A stretch of DNA of 40,577 nt from Bryobacter sp. (GCA_022843605.1 JALHNI010000046.1:1-40577); one strand, 5' to 3'; counted from the first letter of the stretch, positions 14,825-24,148 are shown. The notes: a model not told the origin generated them from the letters alone. Translations and numbers: made by a program.

Positions 14825-15855
14825 TAGAATTTCCCGTCCCGTACCGCGAAGTGGGTCGGTTTGGTGAGCAATCTGCCCCCGTGCGACATCCACTGCACCA
14901 CCCAATCCAGCAACTGCGAAGTACTGACGCGCGGCTCTCCAAAGAGCCGGCGGCACTTGCCGGAGTTGCTGAGCAAGGCGGTGGGCGCAGGTTCGCCCGT
15001 GAATTTCGGAGTGATGCCGAGGCGCAGGCCTATCGCCTCGGCGATCTCGCGCACGGTGAGGGTTTCCGGCCCCGTGATGTTGAGCGCGGAGGGCGGGGAA
15101 GCGCACTGATCCCAGGCACGCAGGCAGACGGAATTGGCGTCGCCTTGCCAGATGACGTTGACGTGGCCCATGGCGAGGTCGATGGTGTCGCCGGCCTGCA
15201 CTTGGCGGGCAATGTCCACCAGGACGCCGTAGCGCAGGTCGACGGCGTAGTTGAGGCGCAGCATGCAAACCGGAGTGCCTTGCGCGCGCGAGTAATATTC
15301 GAAGATGCGTTCACGGCCCAGTGCGGACTGGCCGTACTCGCCGACCGGCGACATCGACGTCTCCTCCGATGCGCCGCCGCTATCGACGGGCACGAACGGA
15401 TAGACGTTGCCCGTGGACCAGGAGATGATCCGGGACTTTGCATAGCGTTGGGCGACTAGGGCTGGCAGCACGGTGTTCGTTGCCCAGGTGGGCGAGGCAT
15501 CGCCCGCGGTGCCGAACTTGCGGGCGGCTAGGTAAATGACGTGTTCGGCCTCGGGCAGGGAAGCGAGGGCGCCGGGCGCCAGCAGATCCCGGGAGTGGGT
15601 TTCGATGCCGTCGCGTTCGAGTTCCGGGCGCAGGTTGGCTTCGGAGAAGCGGGCCACGGCGATCACGTTCAAGTGGGGTGCGGCGCGTTTGGCGAGGCGG
15701 GCCAGGCTGGGGCCCATTTTGCCGGATGCGCCCAGCATGAGCAGGTTGCCCCGGAGCGGCTTTAGCGCTTCGCGGTCGGCTTCAGAGGGCGTCGAGAGCA
15801 GATCTTCTAATTCAGTTTCGGAGGTAGGGCAATGCACGAGACTCGATTTTCTCAC
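14824..15855 (-). CDS. NAD(P)-dependent epimerase/dehydratase-like SDR protein
   Basis: The 343-residue protein has an extended SDR Rossmann fold preceded by about 36 extra residues. NAD(P) binding is shown by LMLGASGKMG at 39-48, followed by IYLAAR, and by a substrate region around WSTGNVYPF. The catalytic YxxxK reads Y174-GQS-A178, so the lysine is replaced by alanine. The enzyme may work differently or bind only cofactor and substrate. A late NITGPETLTVREIA block matches sugar-nucleotide epimerase relatives. It lies 13 bases after DUF1501 and overlaps the aldolase by one base, which suggests it processes the same sugar-like intermediate. Confidence 0.8.
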   Translation of the reverse strand: MRKSSLVHCPTSETELEDLLSTPSEADREALKPLRGNLLMLGASGKMGPSLARLAKRAAPHLNVIAVARFSEANLRPELERDGIETHSRDLLAPGALASLPEAEHVIYLAARKFGTAGDASPTWATNTVLPALVAQRYAKSRIISWSTGNVYPFVPVDSGGASEETSMSPVGEYGQSALGRERIFEYYSRAQGTPVCMLRLNYAVDLRYGVLVDIARQVQAGDTIDLAMGHVNVIWQGDANSVCLRAWDQCASPPSALNITGPETLTVREIAEAIGLRLGITPKFTGEPAPTALLSNSGKCRRLFGEPRVSTSQLLDWVVQWMSHGGRLLTKPTHFAVRDGKF

Positions 15856-15868
15856 GAGCCGACCGCGC

Positions 15869-17299
15869 TCAGGAGTAGAGTTCTTTGATCAGATTTCCGG
15901 AGACGATGGTGGGCCGTTCAGCCCGGCCGTTGTGCATGTAAGTGAGGTCCAGATGATTCAGGCCTAACAAATGCAGGATGGTGGCGTGGATGTCGTGCAC
16001 GTGCACGGGACGGTCAACGGCGCGCAGGCCGATCTCGTCGGTGGTGCCGAGGGTCTGGCCGGGCTTGATGCCGCCGCCCGCCATCCAGATGGTGAAGCCC
16101 CACGGGTTGTGGTCGCGGCCATCGCCTTGTTCGTTAAACGGCGTGCGGCCGAACTCGCCGCCCCAGACCACCAGGGTCTCGTCGAGTAAGCCGCGCGCCT
16201 TGAGGTCGGTGAGCAACCCGGCGATCGGCTTGTCGGAGGCGCCGCACCACTTGGAATGGTTGCCCTCCATGTCGGTGTGCGCGTCCCAGAGGCTGCCGCT
16301 GCCGCAGTACGCTTCCACAAAGCGCACGCCGCGTTCCACCAGACGGCGGGCGAGCAGCAGATTCGAGCCATACTTCGCCGTCCGCTCCTCGTCCATGCCG
16401 TAGAGCTTCTTGGTTGCTTCAGACTCCTGGGTCAAGTCAACGGCTTCGGGCGCGGCGGACTGCATGCGATAGGCCAGTTCATAGGAGTTCAGCCGCGCCT
16501 GCAGATCGGTGTCGTCTTCCTTTTGCTGCGAGAACTGGCGGTTCAACTTGCCGATCAGGTCCAACTTGCTGCGCTGCTGCTTGGCGCCAACGGTTTCGGG
16601 CGTGTCGAGGTAGAGAATTGGCGCGCCGTCGCGACGAAAGAGAGTGCCTTGGTAAGTGCCGGGCAGGAAGCCGGAACTCCAGTTCTTCGGGCCGCCGGTG
16701 ACGGGCTTTTCGTCCGCCAGGACGACGAAGGCGGGCAGGTCCTGGTTGGCGGCGCCGAGGCCATACAGGGTCCATGCGCCCATGCTGGGCCGGCCGCCGA
16801 GGATGGAGCCGGTGTTCATCTGACAGACCGAGCCGACGTGGTTCAGGCCATCAGCCCAGCAGGACCGGACGACTGCCAAGTCGTCGGCATGTTGCGCGAC
16901 ATGGTTGTACCAGTCCGAGACCCAGGTGCCGCTCTGCCCGTATTGTTTCCACTTGCGCTTCGAGGGCATCAGCGTGTTGTTGGCGGTGCCCATGGCGGTA
17001 ACCGGTTTGCCAAACGAGGCCGGCAGCGGTTGTCCGGCCAGTTTCTCGAGCATCGGCTTGGGGTCGAACGTGTCGATGTGGCTGGGGCCGCCTTCCATGA
17101 ACAGCCAGATGACCGACTTGGCTTTGGGGGCATGGTGCGGCGCCTTCATGGCGAGCGGGTTCACTTCTTTGGACGGGGCGGCGCTCAGCGCATCGGCCGC
17201 CAGCAGTGAACTCAGCGCCAAGCCGCCCAGGCCGCTGGTCCGCCGCAGAAAATCCCGCCGCGAACGCCATGCTTCATTGTGTTGCTCAGTCATGTCCAT
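15869..17299 (-). CDS. DUF1501 protein with Tat signal (sulfatase/alkaline-phosphatase-like fold)
   Basis: The 476-residue protein starts with a twin-arginine leader (SRRDFLRRTSGLGGLALSSLL, residues about 13-33), so it is exported folded. It has the DUF1501 hallmarks: VIWLFMEGGPSHIDTFDPKP, WADGLNHVGSVCQMNTGS, GVRFVEAYCGSG, VVWGGEFGRTPFNEQ, GRDHNPWGFTIWMAGGG and a closing HDIHATILHLLGL. The domain is related to the alkaline phosphatase superfamily and is almost always encoded with PSD1/DUF1549-DUF1553 proteins in planctomycetes, verrucomicrobia and acidobacteria. Here the PSD1 gene is 8 bases upstream. Its biochemical role is not established; a function with the PSD1 partner at the cell surface is inferred. 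Confidence 0.92.
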   Translation of the reverse strand: MDMTEQHNEAWRSRRDFLRRTSGLGGLALSSLLAADALSAAPSKEVNPLAMKAPHHAPKAKSVIWLFMEGGPSHIDTFDPKPMLEKLAGQPLPASFGKPVTAMGTANNTLMPSKRKWKQYGQSGTWVSDWYNHVAQHADDLAVVRSCWADGLNHVGSVCQMNTGSILGGRPSMGAWTLYGLGAANQDLPAFVVLADEKPVTGGPKNWSSGFLPGTYQGTLFRRDGAPILYLDTPETVGAKQQRSKLDLIGKLNRQFSQQKEDDTDLQARLNSYELAYRMQSAAPEAVDLTQESEATKKLYGMDEERTAKYGSNLLLARRLVERGVRFVEAYCGSGSLWDAHTDMEGNHSKWCGASDKPIAGLLTDLKARGLLDETLVVWGGEFGRTPFNEQGDGRDHNPWGFTIWMAGGGIKPGQTLGTTDEIGLRAVDRPVHVHDIHATILHLLGLNHLDLTYMHNGRAERPTIVSGNLIKELYS

Positions 17300-17307
17300 T
17301 GCCGTTC

Positions 17308-19581
17308 TTAGTTGATGTAGACGAATTCGCTGGAATTGAAAATGGCATGGCAGAAATCGACCAGCACCGCCGCCTGTTCGGTACTGACGCCCGCCACCTT
17401 GGTCGCCGGGGTCACCACTTTGCCGCCCGCCTTTACGCGCTCCTCGAGAATCGTCTGATGCTGGCGGAAGAAGGTGAGCGCGGTGTCCTTCTCAGAATTA
17501 TTCGGTTGCCGGGAGTAGGCCATTCGGTAGACCAACTCCACCTGCTTGGATGGGTCCGAGCCGGCCTGCTGCAGCACTTGGCCCGCCAGTTTGGCGGCCC
17601 AGTCGATCGTCTGTTCGTTGTTCAGGTAGGTGAGAGCTTGCGGAGCCGTCGTAGTTTCGCCGCGGCGACCGCAGGAAAGGTGCGTATCCGGCATGTCAAA
17701 GACATCGAGCATCGGATAGAGATTATTCCGCCGGATAAAGGTGTAAATACTGCGGCGGCGCTGATCGGCTTCATCGGGGGAGGTCTTCCAGGCACCATCC
17801 GGCATGCCCTTTGGCAGGGGCGGCCGAACGCTGGGTCCATACATCGCCGGATTCAGGACGCCGGCTACGGACAAGGCTGTATCGCGTACGGCTTCGGACT
17901 CGAGGCGGTGCCGGTGATAACGCCACAGGAGCCGGTTCTCAGGATCCTTCTCAGCGGCATCCGAGCGGTAGTTCGACGACTGGCGGTACGTGTTCGAAGT
18001 CATGATGATCCGGTGCAGTTGCTTCATGCTCCAGCCGTTCTTGACGAACTCCTTGGCCAGCCAGTCCAGAAGTTCGGGATGGGTGCGCCGTTCGCCCATG
18101 CGGCCGAAATCGCTGGGGCTGGCGACGATACCGCGTCCGAAGTGGTAGTGCCAGATGCGATTGGCCATGACCCGCGCGGTGAGCGGATTGTCTTCGGCAG
18201 TAAGCCATTTGGCCAACGCCGTCCGGCGGCCGGTGCTGCCGCTGGCCACCGGTTCCAGCTTGGCCGGTCCTGGCTGGAGGATCTGCAGAACGCCGGGCTG
18301 AACTTCGTCCAAAGGCCGGTTGTAGGCGCCCGCCGAGAGGACGTGGGTGGGGATTGGCGTCGCCGTTAGTTCGGTTAAGCCCGTACCCTTGGGCACTTGC
18401 CCAGGGTGGAGGTCTTTGAACTTGTCGAGTTCCGCCTGCAGCTTTTTCCACTGATCTTTGGCCTCGCCCTTTAGTCCTGCCGCCAGACTTTCGTCGGTCG
18501 CATTCATGAAGTATTTCGCTTTGTCGGCCATCCATAGCTCGATCGGCGATCGCTCGGGCAGGGGTTTGTCCAGCGCCTGCTGAACTTCGTCGACGTAGGC
18601 CATATAGCGCGCCTTGCGGCTTTTCGTGCGAGCGGCGGTCAACAGTTTCTGCATTTCGGCGCGAATCTCGGCGGTTTTACCCTGCCAGATGCCCAGCTTG
18701 CGCTGATACTCGGAGTAGTCGGCTTTGGAGAGCATCGGAAACTCGTCGTCGGAGGAGACGTTCGAGAAGAAGGCCTGCAGGCGGTAGTAGTCCGAGTGCA
18801 GGATGGGGTCGAATTTGTGGTCGTGGCAGCGGGCGCATTCGAAGGTCAGGCCCATAAAGACGGCGCCGGTGGTGTCGGTGACATCATCCAGGATCTGCTG
18901 GCGGCGCTGGCGAAGGTTTTGTGCATTGTATTCGTCGGGGTAGTGACGGTTGAAGGCCGTCGCGACATGGGCTTCGAGGTCGTCGGGCCACATCTCGTCG
19001 CCGGCGATCTGCTCCTGGACAAAACGGTTATAAGGCTTGTCCGAGTTGAAGGCCCGGATCACATAGTCGCGGTAGCGCCAGGCATTGGGCCGCACTTCGT
19101 CTGCGCGGAAGCCGTCGCTCTCGGCAAAGCGGGCCAAATCCAGCCAGTGACGGGCCCAGCGCTCACCGTACTTGGGCGAGGCGAGCAGTTGGTCGACCAC
19201 CTTCTCGTAGGCGTTCGGAGAAGCATCGGCGAGGAAGGCATCGACTTCGGCCAGTGTCGGCGGCACACCAGTGAGATCGAAGTGGGCGCGCCGTAGGAGG
19301 GTGATCTTGTCGGCCTGCGGACCGGGCTTGAGTGACTTTTCTTCGAGCTTGGCCAGGACGAAAGCATCGATCGGGTTCCGTACCCAGGCAGAATCTGCGA
19401 CTCTGGGGGCGGAAGGAGGGTTCAATGGCTGGAACGCCCAGTACCGGCGTTGATCGGCGCGGAACTTGTCCTTCGCAGGCTTTGTTTCTGTGGCGGGTTC
19501 CGCGATGGCCGTGGGCAGCATCAGTCCGCACACCATCGAGGCGAGGCAGACCGCCTTTATCCTATTCAAAGCAAATTCCAT
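17308..19581 (-). CDS. PSD1-type DUF1549/DUF1553 protein
   Basis: The 757-residue protein has a signal peptide (NRIKAVCLASMVCGLMLPTAIA), a DUF1549 (PSCyt2) domain from about residue 65, with RRAHFDLTGVPPT, RWARHWLDLARFAESDG and the heme-like ECARCHDHKFDPI, and a C-terminal DUF1553 (PSD1) domain with NPLTARVMANRIWHYHFG and the closing FVYIN. The N-terminal PSCyt1 cytochrome domain of many relatives is absent. The protein is probably periplasmic or surface-bound and works with the DUF1501 product. It is the first gene of a tight five-gene leftward operon. Its ATG has an AAGG just upstream, and the 116 bases to the LysR start should hold its promoter. Confidence 0.92.
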   Translation of the reverse strand: MEFALNRIKAVCLASMVCGLMLPTAIAEPATETKPAKDKFRADQRRYWAFQPLNPPSAPRVADSAWVRNPIDAFVLAKLEEKSLKPGPQADKITLLRRAHFDLTGVPPTLAEVDAFLADASPNAYEKVVDQLLASPKYGERWARHWLDLARFAESDGFRADEVRPNAWRYRDYVIRAFNSDKPYNRFVQEQIAGDEMWPDDLEAHVATAFNRHYPDEYNAQNLRQRRQQILDDVTDTTGAVFMGLTFECARCHDHKFDPILHSDYYRLQAFFSNVSSDDEFPMLSKADYSEYQRKLGIWQGKTAEIRAEMQKLLTAARTKSRKARYMAYVDEVQQALDKPLPERSPIELWMADKAKYFMNATDESLAAGLKGEAKDQWKKLQAELDKFKDLHPGQVPKGTGLTELTATPIPTHVLSAGAYNRPLDEVQPGVLQILQPGPAKLEPVASGSTGRRTALAKWLTAEDNPLTARVMANRIWHYHFGRGIVASPSDFGRMGERRTHPELLDWLAKEFVKNGWSMKQLHRIIMTSNTYRQSSNYRSDAAEKDPENRLLWRYHRHRLESEAVRDTALSVAGVLNPAMYGPSVRPPLPKGMPDGAWKTSPDEADQRRRSIYTFIRRNNLYPMLDVFDMPDTHLSCGRRGETTTAPQALTYLNNEQTIDWAAKLAGQVLQQAGSDPSKQVELVYRMAYSRQPNNSEKDTALTFFRQHQTILEERVKAGGKVVTPATKVAGVSTEQAAVLVDFCHAIFNSSEFVYIN

Positions 19582-19631
19582 TTACCTTCTCATCCCGTGT
19601 TTCACAGCCGAACGTATGCGCCCTAATTTCA

Positions 19632-19648
19632 TCACGCTTCGAACGTGA
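19632..19648. promoter_or_regulatory. candidate LysR operator: TCACG-N7-CGTGA dyad
   Basis: In the divergent space between the PSD1 operon and the LysR gene lies TCACG-CTTCGAA-CGTGA, a 5-bp perfect inverted repeat around a near-symmetrical centre. A further GTGAC copy follows 20 bases after the one at 19645 (at 19665), two helical turns away. LysR regulators bind such spaced dyads in divergent promoters. It is not a strict T-N11-A, so the assignment is inferential. Confidence 0.45.
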
Positions 19649-19697
19649 CGTCCATTGAATTGATGTGACATATCGTTTACCATCGGAAAATCGTTTT

Positions 19698-20594
19698 ATG
19701 GAATTCAGGGAAGCCCGCAGTCTCGCCGTCCTCGCCAAGACCGAAAGCCTGGCTAAAACGGCGAAGATCGTCAATTTAACGCCTGCCGCGGTGCACAAAC
19801 AGCTGAAAAACCTGGAGAGTGAACTGGGCGTCACGCTCTACGAAAAGACCGGTCGCTCGATTCACCTGACCCAAGCCGCGAAGGTTCTACTGCCGCATCT
19901 CGAGGAGTTCCTTTCGACTTATGACGCCATCAACGCCGCGGTGACTGATTGGAAAGGCCTGCGCAGCGGCTTTATCCGGATCGGGGTGAATCCGGCAGCC
20001 AGCACCGTCCTGCTGCCTTCGCTGCTCAGGAAGTACCGCGAGCTGTGGCCTAAGGTAACGGTGATGCTGGACGTCGACACCGGTGTCAATCTTTCGAATC
20101 GCGTGGGAAACCGTTCGCTTGATCTGGCGCTCGGCATTTGGGACGACGCCGGCCGAACACCAGTGGTCTCGCGGATGACCTGGCAGTATCCCATCGTGCC
20201 GGTGGCCAGTCCGGAACTGCGGATCGAGTGCAAACAGATCCGGGAACTTTCGAGCTATACGCAAGTCCGGCTGCCCCAGGGAATTCTGGCCACCTGGGTG
20301 GACACCTATCTGAAGAGCCACAAGTTCCGGGCCGGAGAGGTGCTGGTGGTGAATAACTCGCACACGATGAACGCGATGATTTGCGCCGGACTCGGTTTCG
20401 GGTTTATGCCCAAATGGGCGGTCGACTCCGAGTTGCAGACCGGCAAGCTGCAGGTGCTGCCCTGTAAGGAGCGCCTGCTGCTGGGGACGGTGGACCTGGT
20501 CAGTGTGAAGTATGGCCACTTATCACCGGCGGTGCAGGCTTTTATCGACCTGGCTCGCGGCTTCTCGTGGCCACACCTGCAACTCTTGCCCTAG
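19698..20594 (+). CDS. LysR-family transcriptional regulator
   Basis: The 298-residue protein has an N-terminal winged HTH (EARSLAVLAKTESLAKTAKIVNLTPAAVHKQLKNLE, residues about 4-40; quoted here in parts: TESLAKTAKI and TPAAVHKQLKNLE), a linker helix, and a substrate-binding domain starting near residue 90 with RIGVNPAA. The ATG at 19698 is preferred over an in-frame GTG at 19665 because it fits the family N-terminus and has a GGAAA eight bases upstream. It is divergent from the PSD1 operon, the usual LysR arrangement, and convergent with an Oar-like receptor whose stop is 6 bases away. It probably controls the leftward operon in response to a pathway metabolite. Confidence 0.9.
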   Translation: MEFREARSLAVLAKTESLAKTAKIVNLTPAAVHKQLKNLESELGVTLYEKTGRSIHLTQAAKVLLPHLEEFLSTYDAINAAVTDWKGLRSGFIRIGVNPAASTVLLPSLLRKYRELWPKVTVMLDVDTGVNLSNRVGNRSLDLALGIWDDAGRTPVVSRMTWQYPIVPVASPELRIECKQIRELSSYTQVRLPQGILATWVDTYLKSHKFRAGEVLVVNNSHTMNAMICAGLGFGFMPKWAVDSELQTGKLQVLPCKERLLLGTVDLVSVKYGHLSPAVQAFIDLARGFSWPHLQLLP

Positions 20595-20600
20595 GGGCGA

Positions 20601-23600
20601 TTAAAAGATCAGCTTGAGGGCGAGTTGTACTTCGCGGGGTTTGGGCGTGAAGGCCGTGGCCGTCACCACACCGAAGGTCGCCGCGTTGACGCTTGTTCCC
20701 GGGCCGGCGAAGGTCGGCGTATTGGTCATGTTGAACGCTTCGGCGCGAAACTGCACCTTCATGCCTTCGCGGATCTGGAAGTCTTTGAACAGTGAGAGAT
20801 CGATGTTAAAGACGGAGTCGCTATGGACGTTCGGAAGGGTGCGGGAGACGGTGCCGAGCGCATAGGGTTGGGGTTGCGTGAAGGCCGCGGTGTTGAACCA
20901 GCGCTCCAGCGTCGGATTCTCAAGCTTGGCTTGTTGTCCAGCCACGACGTCGGGGCGATTGCCACCGCCGGGCACCGTTGCAGTCAACGAGAGAGGCGTG
21001 CCACTTTCCAGGGTCATAATCGGATTCATCTGCCAACCACCGATGATGAACCGCTTAGCGAGATGGCCATTCTTACCGAAGGGCAGCGCCCAGAGCGCGG
21101 TCAACACCATGCGTTGGGGAACGTCTTCCGCGGCCTTGGAGCGCTCAGCCCGCAGATTCATCCAGTTTTGCGCGCCGGCGATGTTGTTCCCGCCCGGGCG
21201 AATCTGTCCAGTGGCGTTGCCGTCGTCGATCAGCTTCGACTTCGTGTAGGCCATCAGGATGGAGAAACCCTGGGAGAAACGCTTCTCCACTTTGATGGCA
21301 AGCGCGTGATAGATGGAATTGTGGAGGTAGGAGTAGCCGCCGTTGACGCCGGTGAATTGGGGATAGGGAAGCAGGCTCTGTTGCCGGGTGATGGTGGCAC
21401 CGGCGAGAGGGCCGGTCGTGATGGCACCCAGAAACGGATTGGGTACGGATTGCGCCAGTTGGGTGCCCAACTCGCGATTTGCATCGGAGATGACATTCAA
21501 CTGCCGCGAAGCACCTTGCGTGCGGGTGCCCTTGTTGCCGACCCAGGCCACTTCGAGCAGCCAGTTGTTCCAGGGTTCGTATTGCAGGGTGGTGTTCCAC
21601 TGCTGGCTGTAGCCGCGGTCGACATCGCGCAATTGGCCGGCGACGGCGGTGCCCACGCCGGTCAAGGCCCCGAGCGAGGCGCCCAGCGGCGCCGTGATGC
21701 CGTTCGGGAAGGGATTGCTCAACTGGTCAAACGGGGTGAGTCCACCATCCTGCGTGGCGACCATGGGGGTGTCGAACGAGAAGCCGGTCGTCGTGGGACC
21801 GATGAAGGGGTGGGTGGGAATGTAGAGCAAGCCGTAGCCACCACGAAAAACCATCTTTTGGCTGGCCCGATAAGCGAAACCGAAGCGAGGTGCCCAGTCA
21901 TTGTAGTCCGGTTCGGTGAGGTTGCGGCTCAAGCCGCCGGCACCAGGAAACACCAATCCGCCAAGCAGGTTCTGACCGTTCATGCGGATGGGCGAGGCGA
22001 CGTTAGGATCGAAGTTTGCCAGGACGTTGTAGCGGTCCGTCATCGGCGATTCGTATTCCCAACGCACGCCGAGATTGAGGGTGAGGTTGGTGGTCACTTT
22101 CCAGTCCTCCTGCAGGAAGAGGGCGTTGTACTTCAGGCTTTGCGTACGGTCCTGCGTGAGGTTGACCGAGCCTGAGGCCGGATTCCCGAGCAGCATCGAC
22201 GCGACGCCGTAGCCGGCGGTGGTCGTTCCCAGAAGAGGATTGGGGCCCTGGGTGAAGCCCCGGTTGAACGCGAACGTACCGCTGGAGTTGCCACGTCCGT
22301 ACGGGTTGATGGCATAGAAGCGATGTTCGCCGCCGAACTTCACCGTATGGCTTCCGGAGAGTTTCGTGAGGCTGACACTCGACAACGTGGTGATCGACGG
22401 GCTGCCGGCGCTGGTGGAACCGCCCAACGTGGCCATGTCTCCGACGGAGAACGTGGGAAAGCGTGCGCCGCCGGCCACTGAGCTTTGCCTCTGGAACTCC
22501 GCAGGGAACCCGAGGGTGGTGATGTCGAAGCCTTCGCTGGCGCTGACAAAGTGCTCATTCTCCCGGCTGAAGCCGATCTTGGCATCGAGCAATAGGGTGG
22601 GGGTGAGGGTATCGGTGTAGTTCAAAGACACGCTATTCCGCGGGATGAGCACCGTCCGGCCATCTGGCTCCGCGGCGGTCTTGTACATTAGTGGAAACTG
22701 CCAGTCGAGATTGTCCCAGGTATAGCGTCCGGAGAGGCGGCGGGAAGCAGAGATGTTGTAGTCGACCTTGCCGGTGATCGTATTGCGATCGATCGGCCCT
22801 GCGCCTTGCAAGAAGAGGTTTTGCGCGCGCGTGAAAGGGAGCCCTGGCACATTGGGTTCCGGGTAGAAGCTCAGGGCCCTGGTGGAAATGGGACTGATGC
22901 GGTTGGCGGGCAGGCGGTTGCCGGCAAAGGGCGTCCGAACGAAGCCGCCTGGCGAGCCCGGAGACGCGACGGTGCTGGCGGGATCGTAGATGACGATGAG
23001 GGCGCCAGCCTGGTTTCGCGTGTCAGAGAAGTCACCGCCGCGCTCAAGCCGGGTAGCTGTAGTTTGAATGGCCTGGGTGACGCGGCGCTCGCGGAAGCCT
23101 TCGTAGTTCGTGAAGAAGAAAATCTTGTTGCGCTTGATGGGACCGCCAATCGACCCCCCGAACTGGTTCCAAGCCAGAGATGGCCGCGCCCGGCCGGCTT
23201 TGTTGCTGAAGAACTCGTTGGCGTTCAGGTTGTCGTTGCGCAGGTATTCGAAGAGGTTGCCGTGGAAGGCATTGGTGCCAGACTTGGTGACGACGCTGAC
23301 GATGCCGCCACCGGTGCGGCCGAACTCGGCCGACATGGCGTTGGTGAGAATCTTGAATTCCTGAGTCGATTCCACGGTCGGATAGACCTGAGCGCCGGCG
23401 CTGCCCACTTTGGTCGCGGCGATGCCGTCGACCAGGAAGTCATTGTGGAGGGGCGATCCGCCGCCGATGGAGACGGCGGCCATGCGCCAACTCGATAGCA
23501 CCTGACCGCCGAAGAAGCCGATGCCACGGACCGTTGGAACCAAATTTGCCAAGCCCATCGGGTTCCGGCCATTCAAGGGGAGGTCGTCGACCTTTTGCTT

Positions 23601-24062
23601 GTCCATGACGGTTCCGAGCGAGGAAGTATTTGGCTCAAGGAGCGGCGTTCCGGCTTCCACTTCGACGACTTCCACGACCGAACCGACTTCCAGAACGATC
23701 GGGACGGCGAGCGAGCGGTCAGCTTCGATGATGATGCCATCACGGCGGACGGCCTTAAAGCCCTGTTGGGTTACATCGACGCGGTACATGCCGGTCGGCA
23801 GCAACAGAAAGCGGAAATTTCCGAGATCATTAGCCTGCATGGTGCGAGCCTGCCCCGTATTCACTTCCAGCAAATTCACTTGGGCGCCGGGCACCGCCGA
23901 GCCTGAAGCGTCTGTCACCGTGCCGGTGATCGTTCCGGTCAATTGCTGGGCCTGAGCGGGGTCTCGGAAGAGGACCGCGATCGCCATCAGCGTGAGAAAC
24001 GTTTTGGAGAACCGGGAAAAGGCGCGCACCAACAACCAAAGACGGTGAGATCGTTCAGACAT
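20601..24062 (-). CDS. Oar-like TonB-dependent outer-membrane receptor (receptor 1)
   Basis: The ATG at 24062 is chosen because a GGGGG lies 6 bases upstream and a good promoter places the transcript start near 24142; the open frame up to 24149 would then be untranslated. The 1153-residue product has a signal segment (FLTLMAIAVLF...AQAQ), a carboxypeptidase-regulatory-like domain (GTVTDASGSAVPGAQV...), a plug-like region with DLPLNGRNPMGL, LVDGIAATKV and STQEFKILTNAMSAEFGR, and a long beta-barrel ending ALKLIF with a terminal Phe, the outer-membrane assembly signature. Such receptors are expanded in Acidobacteriota and are thought to take up oligosaccharides or other large ligands; the ligand here is unknown. 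It lies downstream of the cytochrome gene on the same strand but has its own promoter. Confidence 0.92.
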   Translation of the reverse strand: MSERSHRLWLLVRAFSRFSKTFLTLMAIAVLFRDPAQAQQLTGTITGTVTDASGSAVPGAQVNLLEVNTGQARTMQANDLGNFRFLLLPTGMYRVDVTQQGFKAVRRDGIIIEADRSLAVPIVLEVGSVVEVVEVEAGTPLLEPNTSSLGTVMDKQKVDDLPLNGRNPMGLANLVPTVRGIGFFGGQVLSSWRMAAVSIGGGSPLHNDFLVDGIAATKVGSAGAQVYPTVESTQEFKILTNAMSAEFGRTGGGIVSVVTKSGTNAFHGNLFEYLRNDNLNANEFFSNKAGRARPSLAWNQFGGSIGGPIKRNKIFFFTNYEGFRERRVTQAIQTTATRLERGGDFSDTRNQAGALIVIYDPASTVASPGSPGGFVRTPFAGNRLPANRISPISTRALSFYPEPNVPGLPFTRAQNLFLQGAGPIDRNTITGKVDYNISASRRLSGRYTWDNLDWQFPLMYKTAAEPDGRTVLIPRNSVSLNYTDTLTPTLLLDAKIGFSRENEHFVSASEGFDITTLGFPAEFQRQSSVAGGARFPTFSVGDMATLGGSTSAGSPSITTLSSVSLTKLSGSHTVKFGGEHRFYAINPYGRGNSSGTFAFNRGFTQGPNPLLGTTTAGYGVASMLLGNPASGSVNLTQDRTQSLKYNALFLQEDWKVTTNLTLNLGVRWEYESPMTDRYNVLANFDPNVASPIRMNGQNLLGGLVFPGAGGLSRNLTEPDYNDWAPRFGFAYRASQKMVFRGGYGLLYIPTHPFIGPTTTGFSFDTPMVATQDGGLTPFDQLSNPFPNGITAPLGASLGALTGVGTAVAGQLRDVDRGYSQQWNTTLQYEPWNNWLLEVAWVGNKGTRTQGASRQLNVISDANRELGTQLAQSVPNPFLGAITTGPLAGATITRQQSLLPYPQFTGVNGGYSYLHNSIYHALAIKVEKRFSQGFSILMAYTKSKLIDDGNATGQIRPGGNNIAGAQNWMNLRAERSKAAEDVPQRMVLTALWALPFGKNGHLAKRFIIGGWQMNPIMTLESGTPLSLTATVPGGGNRPDVVAGQQAKLENPTLERWFNTAAFTQPQPYALGTVSRTLPNVHSDSVFNIDLSLFKDFQIREGMKVQFRAEAFNMTNTPTFAGPGTSVNAATFGVVTATAFTPKPREVQLALKLIF

Positions 24063-24148
24063 TCTAACCCCCAGAAGTAAATCGGGCGACACGATTGAAG
24101 CTGCGCCCGAGCGGAGACTTGGAATCCGGCCCCACCAACGGAGCGGCA

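Noticed and set aside
13868-14827. A 319-codon + strand frame opposite the DapA-family aldolase
   Set aside because: The minus-strand product has a full aldolase active site; the plus-strand translation has no recognisable motif.
16256-17209. A 317-codon + strand frame opposite DUF1501
   Set aside because: Antisense shadow; the DUF1501 motifs on the other strand are unambiguous.
20823-22175. A 450-codon + strand frame inside receptor 1
   Set aside because: Antisense to a continuous 1153-residue receptor; no start context or domain pattern.
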